Shown: piece after piece, positions 1 through 8,009 of the stretch | Numbering within the stretch: the stretch's first letter is position 1 | Layout: each line of letters starts with the position of its first letter | Source: a virus | Strand: one strand, 5' to 3' | Length of the DNA: 46,063 bases | IMG/VR virus record: IMGVR_UViG_3300031507_000009 | Location: 1 to 46,063 of that record | Notes under the pieces: model-generated | The model's input: the letters and a program-made list of their open reading frames with translations, nothing else | Databases searched by the model: none | What the model was told of the DNA's origin: nothing | Program-made: the position numbers and the translations under genes

Positions 1-127
1 AGGCCGTGCTTCTCGGCGATCTTCGCCGCTGCCGTCTGCTCGATCTCGTCGAGGTACGCCATGCGCTCGCCCTCGGTGGTCGTCTTCAGATAGCCGTTGA
101 TCATGTTCATGCGGGCGTCGGGCGCGA
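1..127. repeat. Terminal direct repeat, left copy (assembly overlap)
   Basis: The first 127 bases are identical to the last 127 (45937-46063). Both copies lie inside one open frame on the minus strand, and that frame continues across the join. A 127-base overlap equals a k-mer length commonly used by short-read assemblers. It therefore most likely marks a circular assembly graph (circularly permuted or terminally redundant DNA), not a true physical end. Confidence 0.95.
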
Positions 128-1640
128 TGTTCGGGATGCGGGCCACCTGTGCCCGCAGTTCGGCTACCGAGTCCTTGGTGATGTCGTCAATGCGCATCCA
201 CCCGTTGGGGTTCATCTCCTTGAGGGAGCGCACCATCGTGACCGGCATCGAGAAGAAGTCGCCAGCGCCCCAGATGCGCTGCTTGATCATGCCGCCGTCG
301 ATCGGAGTCGCCAGGGGCGCTCCGACCTTGGAAATCAAGGGCACGCCCGGCGTGATGACGCCGGGGCGCTCGCTCTTGTAGCCGTAGGCGGCGCCGCCGC
401 GATAGGCGTTCTGGGCCTCGGTCTTCGCCTCCGCGCGGGCGAAGCCCCAGCGCGAGAGGTTGATCCGGTCGATCTCGTTGGAGTGATCAAGGATCTCGTT
501 GTAGCGGAGTTTCGTCAGATCGTCAGCGTTGATCCGCGTGGTCAGATCTTCGATCTGCTGATCGATCATGCCCTGCATCTGCGGGAAGTGGGCGTAGCGC
601 GTCCGCATGAGATCCAGGGCGCCAAGGCGGTCGTTCATCTGGGCCAGGCGACCCTCGACCATGGTGTTCCTGCCCGCGAGCTTCTCTGCGGCGTCCAGGT
701 CGCCCAGGCCAACACGGAGGAAGAGGTTGACCTCGTCCTCCGACTTGAGCAGGGAGGCGATGTGCCCGAAGCGCGGGCCCATCGCGGAGTCCTGGGCCAG
801 CTTGAGGTTGTTCAAAAGCTGCGGGTTGTCCTTGTTGTCCCAGATGTACTTCTGGGCCTTGACCATGGTGGAGTCGCTGAGCAGGCCGTCGATGTCGGCC
901 TTGGACCAGCCCTCCAGGGGGCGAGCCTTGACCACCCGCGCCGCGCGGGCGCCTGCGGCGACCTTCCCGCCCACGATGGTGGGGTCCGCCCACCACGCGA
1001 GGGCGAAGTCGTTGACGCCGGAGGCGTTCTTGTAGAAGGCGGAGCCCTTGCGCAGCTCTTCGATGTATCGATTGCCCACTACGGGCATACCGGCCTTCTG
1101 AAGGGCCTCCTGCTGCTGATCGTGGCTCAGGGCTGCGAAGCCGGGGGGCAGGCTCGCCTGAGAGGGCGTGTAGTACTCCAGCGGGGACTGGATCGCCTGC
1201 TGCGCCTGCTCCGCACCGGCGGGGGCATTGGGATTGCTGAAGATCGAGTCCTGGCCCAGCATTGCCGCCTGGCCGGGGGAGATGTTCGCGGCGGCCTTCC
1301 AGGCTGACGACCAGTCAGCGGCGGAGAAGTAGACGCCGGGATTGGTGCCAGCACGCTTCGCCTGGAGCAGCAGCGTACTCAGAGGGTGTGACACCACAGT
1401 GGAGCGAAGCCACGAGGTGGCTTCGCCTAGCTTCTCGACGCCGACGTTCGCCGACGTCCCTGGGGCATTGAGGGCGATCTTGCCGGTTTCGTCCCTCTGC
1501 GGCTGGTACGCCGCCAGGGGATTGGTCTCCAGCGGGTTGTACGTCGTCTTCTGCGGCACGATGCTGGTGTGCTGGCTTACCCAGTTGGCACCGCTCAGGA
1601 TGTCGTGGCCGATATCGGAGATCCAGCTACCGAAGCCCAT
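1..1640 (-). CDS. Giant virion protein, N-terminal third (partial at window edge)
   Basis: This is the 5' part of a gene that continues at 45936 when the genome is closed. Joining 1640-1 to 45936-42630 gives one frame of 1,649 codons, so a 1,648-aa protein. The ATG at 1640 overlaps the stop of the preceding gene (ATGA), which suggests translational coupling. This part starts MGFGSWISDIGHDIL and shows no signal peptide; it is rich in Ala, Gln and charged helices. Very large late proteins in podoviruses are often internal virion or DNA-ejection proteins, and position next to other virion genes fits that. The function is inferred from size and context only. Confidence 0.8.
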   Translation of the reverse strand, partial: MGFGSWISDIGHDILSGANWVSQHTSIVPQKTTYNPLETNPLAAYQPQRDETGKIALNAPGTSANVGVEKLGEATSWLRSTVVSHPLSTLLLQAKRAGTNPGVYFSAADWSSAWKAAANISPGQAAMLGQDSIFSNPNAPAGAEQAQQAIQSPLEYYTPSQASLPPGFAALSHDQQQEALQKAGMPVVGNRYIEELRKGSAFYKNASGVNDFALAWWADPTIVGGKVAAGARAARVVKARPLEGWSKADIDGLLSDSTMVKAQKYIWDNKDNPQLLNNLKLAQDSAMGPRFGHIASLLKSEDEVNLFLRVGLGDLDAAEKLAGRNTMVEGRLAQMNDRLGALDLMRTRYAHFPQMQGMIDQQIEDLTTRINADDLTKLRYNEILDHSNEIDRINLSRWGFARAEAKTEAQNAYRGGAAYGYKSERPGVITPGVPLISKVGAPLATPIDGGMIKQRIWGAGDFFSMPVTMVRSLKEMNPNGWMRIDDITKDSVAELRAQVARIPNIAPDARMNMINGYLKTTTEGERMAYLDEIEQTAAAKIAEKHG

Positions 1641-1831
1641 CAGCCCCCCAGACCGGCGAGGTTCGCCTCGTCAGGCGGATACACGTCGATCGGCGTTGCC
1701 GACTTGTTCATCAGGTGCATGAGCGTGTATCCGAAGTCGCCCTGCGGCCCCCGCAGAGCCATGTCGCTCGCCAGGGCAGGGAACTGCCCCATGCCCATGG
1801 CGTAGGTGCCCATGTTTTCCCACCAGTCCAT
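1640..1831 (-). CDS. Small hypothetical late protein, 63 aa
   Basis: The 63-residue protein begins MDWWENMGTYAMGMGQF and has no recognisable domain. Its ATG overlaps the stop of the upstream gene, and its own stop overlaps the ATG of the giant virion gene (both ATGA). It is therefore the middle of a tightly coupled trio. It could be a small virion component or chaperone for the giant protein; the sequence does not decide. Confidence 0.75.
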   Translation of the reverse strand: MDWWENMGTYAMGMGQFPALASDMALRGPQGDFGYTLMHLMNKSATPIDVYPPDEANLAGLGG

Positions 1832-2310
1832 CAGGCACCTCCCGCATACGCCTTAATCGTCCGCACGACATTGCGCATCGCGCGCGAAGATCCCGGAACG
1901 TTGGCCATGGTCTCGTACACCGGCAGGTAGTTGGCCAGGGCCTTCATGTCGGTGTCCTCCTGGTCCGTGATCCCCAGGGCTTCCGTGCCGGGCCCCGCCC
2001 CCAGGGCGGCGCCCGCCGTCACCGGGGTGCTGGGCTCCTGGGTGCCCTGGTCCAGGCCCACCGTCTGGGGAAGGCTGAGCCCCTGGAGCAGACCGGCAGG
2101 CGAGGCCTGCCCCGTCTGCCCTTCCGGGGCCTGAGCCAGGGGCTCAGCCTGCTGAAGGCCCGTCAGTTCCTGGGCCGAGCCGTACGATCCGCCCGTGGGG
2201 GTGCGGATCGGCTGCTTCCCGGGGCCGCCGTCGGTGCGCTTGCTCAGTGCGCCCGGACCACTGACAGGTGCCGGGCGGCTTGGGGCTTGATACCCGCCCT
2301 TGCCTGCCAA
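1831..2310 (-). CDS. Pro/Gly/Gln-rich late protein, 159 aa
   Basis: The frame begins at a TTG and runs to a stop overlapping the next ATG. About the first 100 residues are low-complexity (Pro, Gly, Gln, Ala, Thr); the last 45 (around DMKALANYLPVYETMANV) look folded and helical. I do not recognise a family. It sits between the portal-proximal small genes and the giant virion protein, so a minor virion or scaffold-like role is plausible. The TTG start is uncertain because its ribosome site is weak. Confidence 0.65.
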   Translation of the reverse strand: MAGKGGYQAPSRPAPVSGPGALSKRTDGGPGKQPIRTPTGGSYGSAQELTGLQQAEPLAQAPEGQTGQASPAGLLQGLSLPQTVGLDQGTQEPSTPVTAGAALGAGPGTEALGITDQEDTDMKALANYLPVYETMANVPGSSRAMRNVVRTIKAYAGGA

Positions 2311-2326
2311 TTCAGGTCACAACCTC

Positions 2327-2581
2327 TCAGGTGGTCGCGCTGCGGTTGTCGGTGCCACGGTTCGGCGTGTCGCCGCCCGAGTCGCCCTTGCCGCTGAGGT
2401 ACCAGTTCCAGTGGGTGTCGATGGGGGCCGTGTCAGTGGCGCCCACGCGACCGCCGGTCATGGCGGACGAGTCCATGGGGGACTGGGTGTGAGGACCAGC
2501 CATGCCGCCCTGAAGGTGCTTCATGGGCTGCGAACCACCCTCGTGGCCCGGGTCGCCGGTCAGCATCTCTGCCATGGTCAT
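2327..2581 (-). CDS. Hypothetical late protein, 84 aa
   Basis: The ATG at 2581 overlaps the TGA of the upstream zinc-ribbon gene. The 84-residue product starts MTMAEMLTGDPGHEGG, is Gly/Ser/Thr-rich and polar, and has no membrane segment or recognisable domain. Position directly after the portal and zinc gene puts it in the same transcript and suggests a minor structural role. Nothing more specific can be supported. Confidence 0.7.
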   Translation of the reverse strand: MTMAEMLTGDPGHEGGSQPMKHLQGGMAGPHTQSPMDSSAMTGGRVGATDTAPIDTHWNWYLSGKGDSGGDTPNRGTDNRSATT

Positions 2582-2808
2582 ACCTTCCTGTTCTTCGGAT
2601 CCTTGTGGGTGGTGCAGAACAGCGCACTGTGGTGCGCGCTGGCGCGGAGGCGCTGGCAGCCAGCGAAGGCGCAGGGCTCGGTGCCCTGCGGATCCTCGTC
2701 CAGCTTCTCGATGAGGGTCTCGCCGGGCTCGACCACGAGGTAGGGCTTGCCCGCCTGATCGCAACCGAGCCAATGGCCGTCGTCGCGGCCACACTGTTCG
2801 CAGTTCAC
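2578..2808 (-). CDS. Small zinc-ribbon-like protein, 76 aa
   Basis: A GTG start overlaps the portal stop codon (GTGA). The N-terminus reads MNCEQCGRDDGHW, a CxxC knuckle, followed in the second half by CAFAGCQR and a later FCTTHKD, which supply further Cys/His ligands. The pattern suggests one or two zinc sites. It belongs to a set of very small Cys-rich proteins in this genome. It is coupled to both neighbours by overlapping stop/start codons. The role is unknown. Confidence 0.75.
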   Translation of the reverse strand: MNCEQCGRDDGHWLGCDQAGKPYLVVEPGETLIEKLDEDPQGTEPCAFAGCQRLRASAHHSALFCTTHKDPKNRKV

Positions 2809-4619
2809 GCGGGAACACTCCTCTTTACGGATGCCGAGAGATTCGGCCTGCCAGAACTACTGAGCCCCGCCAGCAGGGTCTGGAGGTCCGGCTTGCCGCC
2901 GACGCCCATCTCGGCCTGCCCGGCGGCTACGCCGCCCGGGGATCCGGTGGCGGGGTTGATACCGTAAGGAACGCCGCCCCCGGCGCTCCCCCCTCCGGGG
3001 GTACCTGGTGCTGTTCCTCCCGGTGGGGCCGGGGGCGGTGCAAACGCCTTGAGGATCGCCTCATGCATGGGCGTCCCCTTCTCCCGCATCTCGATGATCG
3101 ATGCGGCCTTGCGAAGGGTCTCAGTCGGGTCCATACCCTGCTGGGCCATGATGCCCGCAGAGCTGAGCATGGCGAACACGCCCTGCTTGAGAGCGTCCGT
3201 CACCTGCTCGTTGTCGATCTGGGACTGCATCTGCGCCACGTCGATGTCCATCGGGAGCTGGCGCTGGAGGAAGTCGCGACTGATGTCCTGGTCACCACGG
3301 AGCTGAAGCAGGAACACCAGGGCCTGGTTGGGGTTCATGCCCGAGGCGAAGCCATAGGTCACGTTGACCGTGTGGTCGCCCTTGATGTCCTTGGCCGGGC
3401 GGTAGGTCTCGGTGAACGGGGTGCCGTTCACCGTGCCCTTGATGGTCTTCGACGTATCCGGCCAATAGGTCTCGTCCATCTCGAAGGCCAGGCTCAGGGC
3501 CTCCTGGATCGCGTTGCCGATCATCGTCTGCCCGGTCACGATCTGGATGTCGTAACCGGCACCGAGCGCCTCAACGCCCTTGCCGGTGATGATCGAGGCG
3601 TTCACGTCGCCGGTGGCGGCGGCAGGGGTGCGGGTGGCCCGCATGATCTCCTGCTCCAACATGGATTCCTGCTGGAAGGCTGCGGCCGGGAAGTCCTGCC
3701 CAACGCGGACGATGTCGCGCGGGTTGTTGGTGCGCAGGATCGCGTCGTCGCCGAAGGGGATCTTCTGCACGTCGGTCGGGATGGCGAGCGGCGCCCGGAC
3801 CGTCTTCTGGGTGGCCTCCAGGCCAAGCAGCGCCATCTTGGCGCGGGCCAGGTGGACCCAGATCGCATCATCGAACTGGCCACGGGCCTGTTCGTCGTAG
3901 GTCGGCTTGCAGGCGATCGCGATCGGGACCTTGCCGAACGAGTTCGGCGTGTTGAGCAGGACCAGGTTCTGCCGCTCCGGCAGATAGAGGACGTAGGAGT
4001 CCTTGTCGCAGTACTTGATGCACTCCAGCATCGTGTCGGGGCTGGCGCCCTGATCCCAGGGGTTCGCCTTCTCCCCGAGGATCTGAGGGGAGTACTCGGG
4101 GAACTTGGCCGCGAGCTTCCAGGCCTCTTCGCGCCAGACCTTGGTGTAGGAGATGACACGGCCCCGCAGGTCCCATTGCGGGTAGGACTTCATGGGATTG
4201 TCGAACCGCAGGACCGGCCGACCGGTCTCCCAGTCGGGCTCGATGATGATCGGCAGCATGCCGTACGAGATGTACCAGTCGCACGCCGTCGGCATCTTCT
4301 TCTTGAGGTCCGACTCCAGAACGTAGGAGTAGGCGATCTTCGTGCGCTTGCCCGCGAACTTCCGCGAGGCCTCCGAGGCCATGACTCCCGTCGCGCAGTT
4401 GATCGACGGCAGCGGTGCAAGGTTCTCGGCGAGCTGACGTGCGGCGGTGTCGATCCAGTTCGCCACGATCGGGTGAGGCCACGCGTCCGGCAGGGAGCCG
4501 GGCATGACGTCGGAGAGCTTCCCCCGCCGCACGTCGTACAGCTCGTGATAGCGCGAGTCGCGCTCAGCGGAGGCACGGCGAAGGGCGTCCACGCGCCGGG
4601 CCACGAATTCGATATCCAC
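2805..4619 (-). CDS. Portal protein
   Basis: The 604-residue protein has the length and character of a podovirus/siphovirus portal: a charged N-terminus, a central block containing NNPRDIVRVGQDFPA and an adjoining helical region (ATGDVNASIITGKGVEAL) typical of portal stem/wing regions, and a disordered Pro/Gly-rich C-terminal tail (about residues 530-560). Portals form the dodecameric ring through which DNA is packaged and ejected. The GTG start at 4619 is preceded by AAGGAGG, a strong ribosome site. It follows terminase and endolysin, a usual late-gene position. Confidence 0.85.
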   Translation of the reverse strand: MDIEFVARRVDALRRASAERDSRYHELYDVRRGKLSDVMPGSLPDAWPHPIVANWIDTAARQLAENLAPLPSINCATGVMASEASRKFAGKRTKIAYSYVLESDLKKKMPTACDWYISYGMLPIIIEPDWETGRPVLRFDNPMKSYPQWDLRGRVISYTKVWREEAWKLAAKFPEYSPQILGEKANPWDQGASPDTMLECIKYCDKDSYVLYLPERQNLVLLNTPNSFGKVPIAIACKPTYDEQARGQFDDAIWVHLARAKMALLGLEATQKTVRAPLAIPTDVQKIPFGDDAILRTNNPRDIVRVGQDFPAAAFQQESMLEQEIMRATRTPAAATGDVNASIITGKGVEALGAGYDIQIVTGQTMIGNAIQEALSLAFEMDETYWPDTSKTIKGTVNGTPFTETYRPAKDIKGDHTVNVTYGFASGMNPNQALVFLLQLRGDQDISRDFLQRQLPMDIDVAQMQSQIDNEQVTDALKQGVFAMLSSAGIMAQQGMDPTETLRKAASIIEMREKGTPMHEAILKAFAPPPAPPGGTAPGTPGGGSAGGGVPYGINPATGSPGGVAAGQAEMGVGGKPDLQTLLAGLSSSGRPNLSASVKRSVPA

Positions 4620-4652
4620 CGTGCCTCCTTACTCAGTATGTAACTGTAGGGC

Positions 4653-5462
4653 TTACTTAGCCTTAAGTGCCTCAATGTCCGCCTTGAGCAGGCGGACTTG
4701 CTCCACTAGGTAGCTCAGCGCCGTCTGGGCGGTCCAGGTGCCACCTTGGTCCAGGCTGGTGTCCACGGGAACGGCGTCGGTCCTCATGACGTCGGTATAG
4801 GCGGTCGCCACTGACTTCTCCTCTGCTGCGGGCCAGACGCCCGCCTTGGACTTCAGGCACTGCTCGACGCTGACACGGAAGAGCGGCATCGCAATCCCGT
4901 TGGGGTCGTTCTTCCAGTCCGACCACTCCTTGTGGCCAATGACGGACTTGGCGCTCCAGCCGTGCACGCGGCAGATGGCCGCAGCGGCCTTGACCATGGC
5001 CGTGGTCTGCTCCTTCGGCCACGGGTCGTTTCCGCTGCCGTGGTTCACGCACTCGAAGCCGTAGAAGCTCTTGTTGCCATCCACGGCTCCGGCGGAGCCC
5101 TCGTGCTCATGCGGAGCAGGCGGACTTGTCATGTACGACTCAGCCTTGACCGCATTGAGTACGTCAGGGTCGCCACCCCCGGCGTGGTTGGTCCGGCCAT
5201 AGCCGACCAACCACACCTCGCCCTTCTTGTCGATCACTCCGTGACACAGCGGTCCCGGCAGCGCAGAGCTGCCGGTGTAGCAGTACTCCACGATGCCGTC
5301 GGAGCCGGATGCGGTGTGGTGCATGACCACACCGTGGACCGGGCCCCAGGGGCGGCCGGAGCCGCTGCGCGTGTGACCCTTCCAGTCCCTGTACTCATGT
5401 ACGACAAGGCCTTCGGCCTTGAGTGCGGCGATGAAGGCCGCAGCGTTCAGTGGTGCGCTCAT
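4653..5462 (-). CDS. Endolysin, N-acetylmuramoyl-L-alanine amidase
   Basis: The 269-residue protein matches the amidase_2/PGRP fold: GVVMHHTASGSD (His48/His49), a central GHVI-like core near LCHGVIDKKGEVW, and IGHKEWSDWKNDP (His177, Asp186), which together provide the zinc ligands and catalytic residues. It would cleave the lactyl-L-alanine bond of host peptidoglycan at lysis. The C-terminal 60 residues end in a helical, coiled-coil-like stretch rather than a clear wall-binding repeat. The start at 5462 is chosen because GGGGAG precedes it and it overlaps the stop of the upstream micro-gene; a longer frame exists but covers that gene. Confidence 0.9.
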   Translation of the reverse strand: MSAPLNAAAFIAALKAEGLVVHEYRDWKGHTRSGSGRPWGPVHGVVMHHTASGSDGIVEYCYTGSSALPGPLCHGVIDKKGEVWLVGYGRTNHAGGGDPDVLNAVKAESYMTSPPAPHEHEGSAGAVDGNKSFYGFECVNHGSGNDPWPKEQTTAMVKAAAAICRVHGWSAKSVIGHKEWSDWKNDPNGIAMPLFRVSVEQCLKSKAGVWPAAEEKSVATAYTDVMRTDAVPVDTSLDQGGTWTAQTALSYLVEQVRLLKADIEALKAK

Positions 5463-5545
5463 TCGCTCCCCTTCGAGACTCCCGGGCGGGGATGGCAGAA
5501 GCAGCGGCTGAGGGCCTGATGGCACCTCGGGCACTTGGGTTCCAT
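5459..5545 (-). CDS. Zinc-knuckle micro-protein, 28 aa
   Basis: This 28-residue frame begins MEPKCPRCHQALSRCFCH and contains CxxC plus a CxCH group, enough ligands for one zinc. An AAGGGAGC ribosome site precedes the ATG, and its TGA overlaps the endolysin ATG. The short gap after terminase and the coupling support translation. It is one of several such micro-proteins in this genome. The function is unknown. Confidence 0.7.
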   Translation of the reverse strand: MEPKCPRCHQALSRCFCHPRPGVSKGSE

Positions 5546-5554
5546 GGTGCTCCC

Positions 5555-7486
5555 TTACCAAAGACGCCCGTCCCAGGGTTGTATACCCCCTGAGGCCATG
5601 GCGAAGTCCACGTCCACAACGAACTGGTTTTCATGATCCCGCTCGGAGACGAACTCCGATCCGAGGTGATAGTCGCTGTACTCCGACTGCATCATCTCCC
5701 GGCAGCGGATCTCGGTGAACCACAGGGCATGCAGGCAGTCCCAGTGACCGGCCTGCGTATGCGCCCGGGTACCGGCCGGTACGGGGTTCCAAGTGGTCAG
5801 CTCCTCCACCAGCTTCCGCGATCCCTCGCTCTGGAAGCGCGAGGGCAGGCGGATGAGGTTGGCCTTGGTCGCAGAGCCCTGGAAGAGCGTGGCCATGGAG
5901 GAGATGCCGTAGTTGGAGTCCCACTTGTTGGCGCCGGTGAAGTGACCGGTCATGACGCAGCCACGGCCGTACAGGTACGTCCGCAGCTCCTCGTCCTGAA
6001 TGATCGAGCCCTGGAAGGCGTTCTTCTCGATCCGCCACTCGGAGATCCGGTAGCGGTCGGTCCAGGTGCGGATCAGCTCCCGGAGTTCGTGGGGGCGGGT
6101 GCCTCGCTTGTTGTACACGTCCAGCACCCATCGCACGCCGGTCTGGCGGTCCAGCCCGACCACGACGGCGGCGGTATTACCCACGTCGGCCGGGTCGAGC
6201 CCGGCGACAATGAACAGTCCCTCCATGCCGTGCTTACGATGCCCGGAAACTCCGGGTACCAGCCGACCGGCGTACCGCTGCTCATCGATGCACCCCATCA
6301 CGTCGGAGGTGGCGAAGACCTGGTCGTCGGCCACCTGCTCCTGCTGATAGACCATCGACCAGTTGCGCGGGCTCATGCGCGCCCGCTTGCGGGCCAGCGC
6401 CCTGCCGTGCCACATGGGCCACAGGCCCTCTCGGGGCCAGCCCTGCTCGGTGAGCACGCGGCGGCCCGCGATGGAGACCGGAGACCGATTCGTCATCGGC
6501 CACAGGGTCTTCCACTCGTCCGAGGTCTCGGCCGTCTCCAGGACGGCCGGTTGGGTCAGATAGGTCCACGGGGAGGCGTCCTCGCCGTAGTACTCGGACT
6601 TCATGATCTCGGAGTACAGATCGGTGGTCTCGATGCGCGTGCCCACCACGATCATCTTGCCGCCCGCGTCCGCGACGCGGGACATGACCATGTTCTGGAT
6701 CCAGTCGATCTGCTTGACGTAGTCCCCGTGGTTGGTGTGGTCAACGCAGTCATCCATGATGACCAGGTCGGCACGGGAGCCGTAGATGTGGCCCTTGATG
6801 CCCAGGGCCTGGACCGTGGGGTCCTTCTCGCCGGATTCGCGTCCGGCGACGTAGATACGGTCAGCCGTCCAGGAGGCGGACCCTTCGGCGAATCCGCCGG
6901 GCGGTCCGAACTTCGTCTGAAGCTGGTAGTAGGTGTCCGACTCGGCGAGTCGCTCCTTGATCGACAAGAGGAACTTCTTCGCCATGTCCTGGGTCTTGGA
7001 GACGATCAGGACGCGGATGTTGGGGTCCTGGCAGATCCGCCACGTCACGTAGTTGACGGTGATGGTGGTGGACTTGGAGTGCTCCGGCGGGGTGTTCACC
7101 AGGACCATGTCCGGCTCACCCTGTACGAAGTACTGGGCAGGGTGCAGGTCCCGGGGGGCCCTGCCCTCCAGGAGGTCGTACCACTGGAGCTGGTGCCAGA
7201 ACATCGTGGTGTCGAGGTAGTCCTGCGAGAACTCCGGGAAGTCCGGGATCTCCACCGCGTTGGCGGTGCGGCGCTCCGCCTGGGTCTGGCGGACTTCCTC
7301 CACCAGGCGGCGGAAGTCCGGATCGTTCTTGCGCCAGTAGGCGTAGGTGCTCTCCGCCTTGCCGCAGGACTTCAGCGCCTGCGCGACGGAGAAGCCGGAG
7401 CGGATGGCGGAGATGAAGACCTTCTTGGAGTTGGCGCTGTCATAGACAGTGCCCCCTCCGGCCTTGGATACGTAGACCCGTGCCAT
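5555..7486 (-). CDS. terL: Terminase large subunit with fused N-terminal HTH
   Basis: The 643-residue DNA-packaging motor has a Walker A-like loop NTPPEHSKST (131-140) of the form seen in large terminases, a Walker B LVIMDD (241-246), a motif III-like VVGTR, and a RuvC-like nuclease domain starting at AGLDPADVGNTA. Residues about 22-65 (ISAIRSGFSVAQALKSCGKA then STYAYWRKNDPDF) form a helix-turn-helix resembling small-terminase DNA-binding domains. No separate small terminase gene is visible, so the large subunit may carry its own recognition domain. The ATG at 7486 closely follows the 24-aa gene upstream. Confidence 0.93.
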   Translation of the reverse strand: MARVYVSKAGGGTVYDSANSKKVFISAIRSGFSVAQALKSCGKAESTYAYWRKNDPDFRRLVEEVRQTQAERRTANAVEIPDFPEFSQDYLDTTMFWHQLQWYDLLEGRAPRDLHPAQYFVQGEPDMVLVNTPPEHSKSTTITVNYVTWRICQDPNIRVLIVSKTQDMAKKFLLSIKERLAESDTYYQLQTKFGPPGGFAEGSASWTADRIYVAGRESGEKDPTVQALGIKGHIYGSRADLVIMDDCVDHTNHGDYVKQIDWIQNMVMSRVADAGGKMIVVGTRIETTDLYSEIMKSEYYGEDASPWTYLTQPAVLETAETSDEWKTLWPMTNRSPVSIAGRRVLTEQGWPREGLWPMWHGRALARKRARMSPRNWSMVYQQEQVADDQVFATSDVMGCIDEQRYAGRLVPGVSGHRKHGMEGLFIVAGLDPADVGNTAAVVVGLDRQTGVRWVLDVYNKRGTRPHELRELIRTWTDRYRISEWRIEKNAFQGSIIQDEELRTYLYGRGCVMTGHFTGANKWDSNYGISSMATLFQGSATKANLIRLPSRFQSEGSRKLVEELTTWNPVPAGTRAHTQAGHWDCLHALWFTEIRCREMMQSEYSDYHLGSEFVSERDHENQFVVDVDFAMASGGIQPWDGRLW

Positions 7487-7489
7487 GCC

Positions 7490-7564
7490 CTACCCCTTCG
7501 GCTTGCAGACGTGCTGGCCGTTGATGACCGGACGGCCGCACTCCGGGCAGATGGTGAAGCTCAT
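7490..7564 (-). CDS. Zinc-knuckle micro-protein, 24 aa
   Basis: This 24-residue frame reads MSFTICPECGRPVINGQHVC then KPKG. CPEC and HxC give a four-ligand zinc knuckle. It ends four bases before the terminase ATG, so it is the leader gene of the leftward late operon. Such short genes are easily missed; the conserved ligand spacing and the tight packing are the support. Confidence 0.65.
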   Translation of the reverse strand: MSFTICPECGRPVINGQHVCKPKG

Positions 7565-7602
7565 GGGGGGCGGTGCTGTACGGGTCATACGGCCCAGGGT
7601 AG

Positions 7603-7631
7603 TTGCAGGCGCATGCAGTGGGCCCTATGGG
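7603..7631 (+). promoter_or_regulatory. Putative sigma70-type promoter, rightward
   Basis: TTGCAG and TATGGG are separated by exactly 17 bases and lie upstream of the first rightward gene. The expected transcript start falls at the beginning of the hairpin at 7638. Only the hexamers and spacing support this. Confidence 0.4.
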
Positions 7632-7637
7632 AAAATG

Positions 7638-7665
7638 GAAGAGGACCCGGCTAGGGGTCCTCTTC
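7638..7665 (+). other. Leader hairpin
   Basis: GAAGAGGACCC and GGGTCCTCTTC form a perfect 11-bp stem around a 6-base loop. It lies between the putative promoter and the ATG at 7685, so it would form the very 5' end of the mRNA. It could stabilise the message, or act as a terminator for leftward read-through. Confidence 0.6.
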
Positions 7666-7684
7666 ACCACATGAAAGGCACTTC

Positions 7685-7939
7685 ATGTACGCGCGTTACA
7701 ACGGTACCTGCAATCTCTGCGCAGGTGCGATCTCCGTAGGAGAAGAGATCGGTAAGTGGCTCAACCGGGCCGTGCACCTTACATGCCGTGGGATCGAGAT
7801 TGAGCGCCGGAAGGCGAACCTCGAAGGAGCGATTCAGCTCCCCGACGGACCCACCGAAAAAATCACCGGGTACGGCTACACGACCGGCTGGTCCACCCGG
7901 AAGGTCCGGGGTGGACAGCGGAGGCGTCCCAAGCGCTGA
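7685..7939 (+). CDS. Zinc-binding-like early protein, 84 aa
   Basis: The protein begins MYARYNGTCNLCAGAISVGE and continues to VHLTCRG, giving a CxxC plus HxxC pattern common in small actinophage proteins. The C-terminus is strongly basic (RKVRGGQRRRPKR), suggesting nucleic-acid binding. An AAAGG site precedes the ATG. It is the only gene between the late-operon start and the long noncoding hairpin tract, and a GC hairpin follows it at 7963. Its function is not known. Confidence 0.75.
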   Translation: MYARYNGTCNLCAGAISVGEEIGKWLNRAVHLTCRGIEIERRKANLEGAIQLPDGPTEKITGYGYTTGWSTRKVRGGQRRRPKR

Positions 7940-7962
7940 CCTGCGGTTTTTGCGGATGTAAG

Positions 7963-7978
7963 CCCCCCACCTGGGGGG
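7963..7978 (+). terminator. GC hairpin after first early gene
   Basis: Six Cs and six Gs pair around ACCT, followed by TT. It lies 24 bases after the stop codon at 7939 and directly abuts the next promoter-like TTGACA. Terminator function is likely but the T-run is short. Confidence 0.5.
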
Positions 7979-8009
7979 TTGACACTTACGACTAGGATGG
8001 CGTTAATAC
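7979..8009 (+). promoter_or_regulatory. Putative promoter of the hairpin-array transcript
   Basis: A consensus TTGACA lies at 7979-7984. Downstream, GTTAAT starts at 8002 (17-base spacer) and TAATAC at 8004 (19-base spacer); either could serve as the -10. No gene follows for 1.5 kb, so the product would be a noncoding RNA beginning at about 8015. Confidence 0.5.

Noticed and set aside
1-127. The terminal repeat as a real physical direct terminal repeat.
   Set aside because: It lies in the middle of a coding frame and its length equals a common assembler k-mer; a true repeat there is possible but less likely.
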